From Steinernema hermaphroditum (taxonomy: Eukaryota; Nematoda; Chromadorea; Rhabditida; Steinernematidae): 64,000 nt of DNA. Numbering within the stretch: position 1 is the stretch's first letter; every line of letters begins with the position of its first letter. Location of the stretch: positions 1,700,012-1,764,011 of the forward strand of contig CM059623.1 of assembly GCA_030435675.1 (NCBI GenBank). Direction: 5' to 3'. The notes under the pieces were generated by a model. It did no database searches and was not told the DNA's origin. It saw only the letters and a program-made list of their open reading frames with translations. The position numbers were made by a program, and so were the translations under genes. Of the stretch, positions 62,764 to 64,000 are shown one piece after another.

Positions 62764-62833
62764 CCACACCCTTAGCGCAGTGGTCTAAGGCGTGCACCGC
62801 GCGGAAGGTCACGGGTTCGATCCCCCCGGCTCT
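62764..62833 (+). other. tRNA-like module, unit 3 (diverged)
   Basis: A box TTAGCGCAGTGG at 62,772-62,783 and B box GGTTCGATCC at 62,814-62,823. The anticodon-arm region differs (GTGCACCGCGCGGAAGGTCAC). The boxes are conserved although the flanks have changed. Confidence 0.6.
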
Positions 62834-63270
62834 CTTTTTTTTCTTTTTCGTTTCTTTTCTTTTTCTTTTCGTTTCTCTTCTATTTTCCCCCACTTCTGAC
62901 CGGTTCTCACTACCTACCGTAACCCCGGCTCTCTTTCAGCTTCGATTTTCCGCCGTTTGTGTAGTTTTGACGGGGGGTAAGGCGCCGGCACATAACCAGC
63001 CCTGCGAAGCAGGGCTGGTTACTTATTAAGAAAGTAATTTGTATGTATTGGTGCATGGATGATGCAGGCTGGACCATAGGTTCGCTCCCGGGTGCTGGAG
63101 GGGTGGTGGATAGGTGGGTTGCTGTGGTGCTGGGTGGTTGGTGTTAAAAGGAAAGTTCTTCCATTTGTTTTGAAACTTTTTTTGCTGCTTTCCGTTTCGC
63201 GCCAGGACCACAGCATCATGCCTAACTGAATCTGCAAAAGTGACGTCCAAGTGAAGCCGTGTTACCAACG

Positions 63271-63341
63271 GGCAGACTGGCGCAGTGGTCTAAGGCGCGC
63301 GCCGCACATGAGGTCGCGGGTTCGACTCCCCGGGAGTGAAA
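63271..63341 (+). other. tRNA-like module, unit 4
   Basis: A box TGGCGCAGTGG at 63,278-63,288 and B box GGTTCGACTCC at 63,319-63,329, followed by TGAAATTTTTTT. Core identical to unit 1. Confidence 0.6.
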
Positions 63342-63490
63342 TTTTTTTCTTTTTCGCCTATTTTCACTTTCTTTTCATTTCTCTTCTATTTTCCCCCACT
63401 TCTGACCGGTTCTCACTACCTACCGTAGCCCGGCTCTCTTTCAGCCCCGATTTTCCGCAGTTTGAATACTTTTGACGGGGGGTAATCGAT

Positions 63491-64000
63491 TAAGTACCAC
63501 AACAGACAACGGGGACATCTAGCATCCGTACTGATCCGTAAATGGAAACATCACAGGAAACCACGCAGAACAAGGCAAAGAGGTCGAAAATCAGACCATA
63601 ACAGTTTTTGACCTCAAGCCTCGGACTTTCTACAAAAGGAAGGATCCAGCTCCTGCCCGAAAAGACAACTGACGTTGAGCAATCGAATGGTGAACACCTT
63701 AAGTGAAAAGAGCGTTTTTGTGGTCTTCAAACATTCACTAAAAATGGTCATTTTCAATGCTTCAACCCAATACTTCAACTGAATTAAGGTGAAAGATGAG
63801 ATGTTAGGTTGTTGTCGAAAAGAGCTAAGAAGATCGACAATTGGAAGCGTTACTTGTGCTAAGTTTCTGGACAATTGAGATGGTGAACATGGCCGTCGTC
63901 CTGGAACTACGGTGGATGCCACATTTGGAGGTTCATGGAGTTTCGTGTTGCCTGCAAAGATCGTCCCGGTTCCAAGAAGGCCTGGAACACCAGGATTGCC
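63491..64000. other. Repeat remnants at the right edge
   Basis: 63,740-63,775 (AAAATGGTCATTTTCAATGC, then TTCAACCCAATA) is a solitary right end of the mariner-type MITE. 63,945-64,000 matches R2 (GATCGTCCCGGTTCC, AAGGCCTGGAACACC). No gene seen. Confidence 0.5.

Larger units (their letters stand above)
61507..63490. repeat. Tandem array of four ~0.5-kb units with tRNA-like modules
   Basis: Units begin at TTAAGAAAGTAAT near 61,510, 62,021, 62,531 and 63,026 (spacings 511, 510 and 495). Units 1 and 2 are almost identical, unit 4 close, unit 3 most diverged. Each holds a tRNA-like stretch with A and B boxes and an oligo-T run directly after, then a pyrimidine-rich block. The first three junctions end in a perfect hairpin CCAGCCCTGC-GAA-GCAGGGCTGG (61,985-62,011; 62,495-62,521; 62,994-63,020). 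Confidence 0.85.

Overview
The window is nematode nuclear DNA. Three things support this: a transthyretin-like (TTL) secreted protein gene, a family confined to nematodes; expanded worm families (MATH-BTB adaptors and a TTBK/casein-kinase-1-like kinase); and gene structure with introns mostly of 39-50 bp, TTTCAG-type acceptors and several acceptors sitting directly before start codons, as expected for spliced-leader trans-splicing. The species cannot be fixed from the sequence. All exon models were read by hand from splice signals and frame continuity, and their summed lengths were checked for divisibility by three.

Layout. 0-7.7 kb: two diverged paralogues of an F-box-associated-like family, an inverted piece of one of them forming a hairpin, and two tiny genes for paralogous cysteine-rich secreted peptides. 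8.2-10.9 kb: a five-exon RBM33-like RNA-binding protein. 12.4-13.2 kb: an unresolved minus-strand gene and an RRM-like end. 14.0-18.65 kb: a nest of mobile elements, in which a complete two-gene PIF/Harbinger transposon sits in one arm of a foldback element that has a 9-bp target duplication. 19.0-22.5 kb: three closely spaced minus-strand genes (kinase, zinc finger, novel 290-aa protein) resembling an operon. 22.9-29.9 kb: a MATH-BTB gene in a 2,855-bp tandem duplication, facing a diverged inverted paralogue. 31.2-32.4 kb: a secreted PLAT-like protein. 33.2-37.7 kb: interleaved direct repeats and a 0.6-kb inverted repeat carrying one intact and one frameshifted copy of a small membrane-protein gene. 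38.1-44.0 kb: Bel/Pao-type gag and gag-protease remnants without reverse transcriptase, plus a MULE transposase fragment. 44.6-45.2 kb: the TTL gene. 46-55 kb: repeat-rich DNA with relics of the TTL gene and of a RING gene. 55.1-56.35 kb: a three-exon gene of unknown function. 58.1-61.4 kb: an eight-exon RING-finger gene. 61.5-63.5 kb: four tandem ~0.5-kb units, each holding a tRNA-like pol III module.

At least four dispersed repeat families recur: a tRNA-derived SINE, two families ending in a hairpin plus AAATAAA plus short tandem repeats, and a ~1-kb repeat whose second copy contains a mariner-type MITE. No pathway links the genes. The main theme is local duplication (tandem, inverted and dispersed) of small lineage-specific genes amid active-looking mobile DNA. 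The most unusual items are the cysteine-rich peptide pair, the nested transposons, the gag-protease gene without polymerase, and the tRNA-like array.
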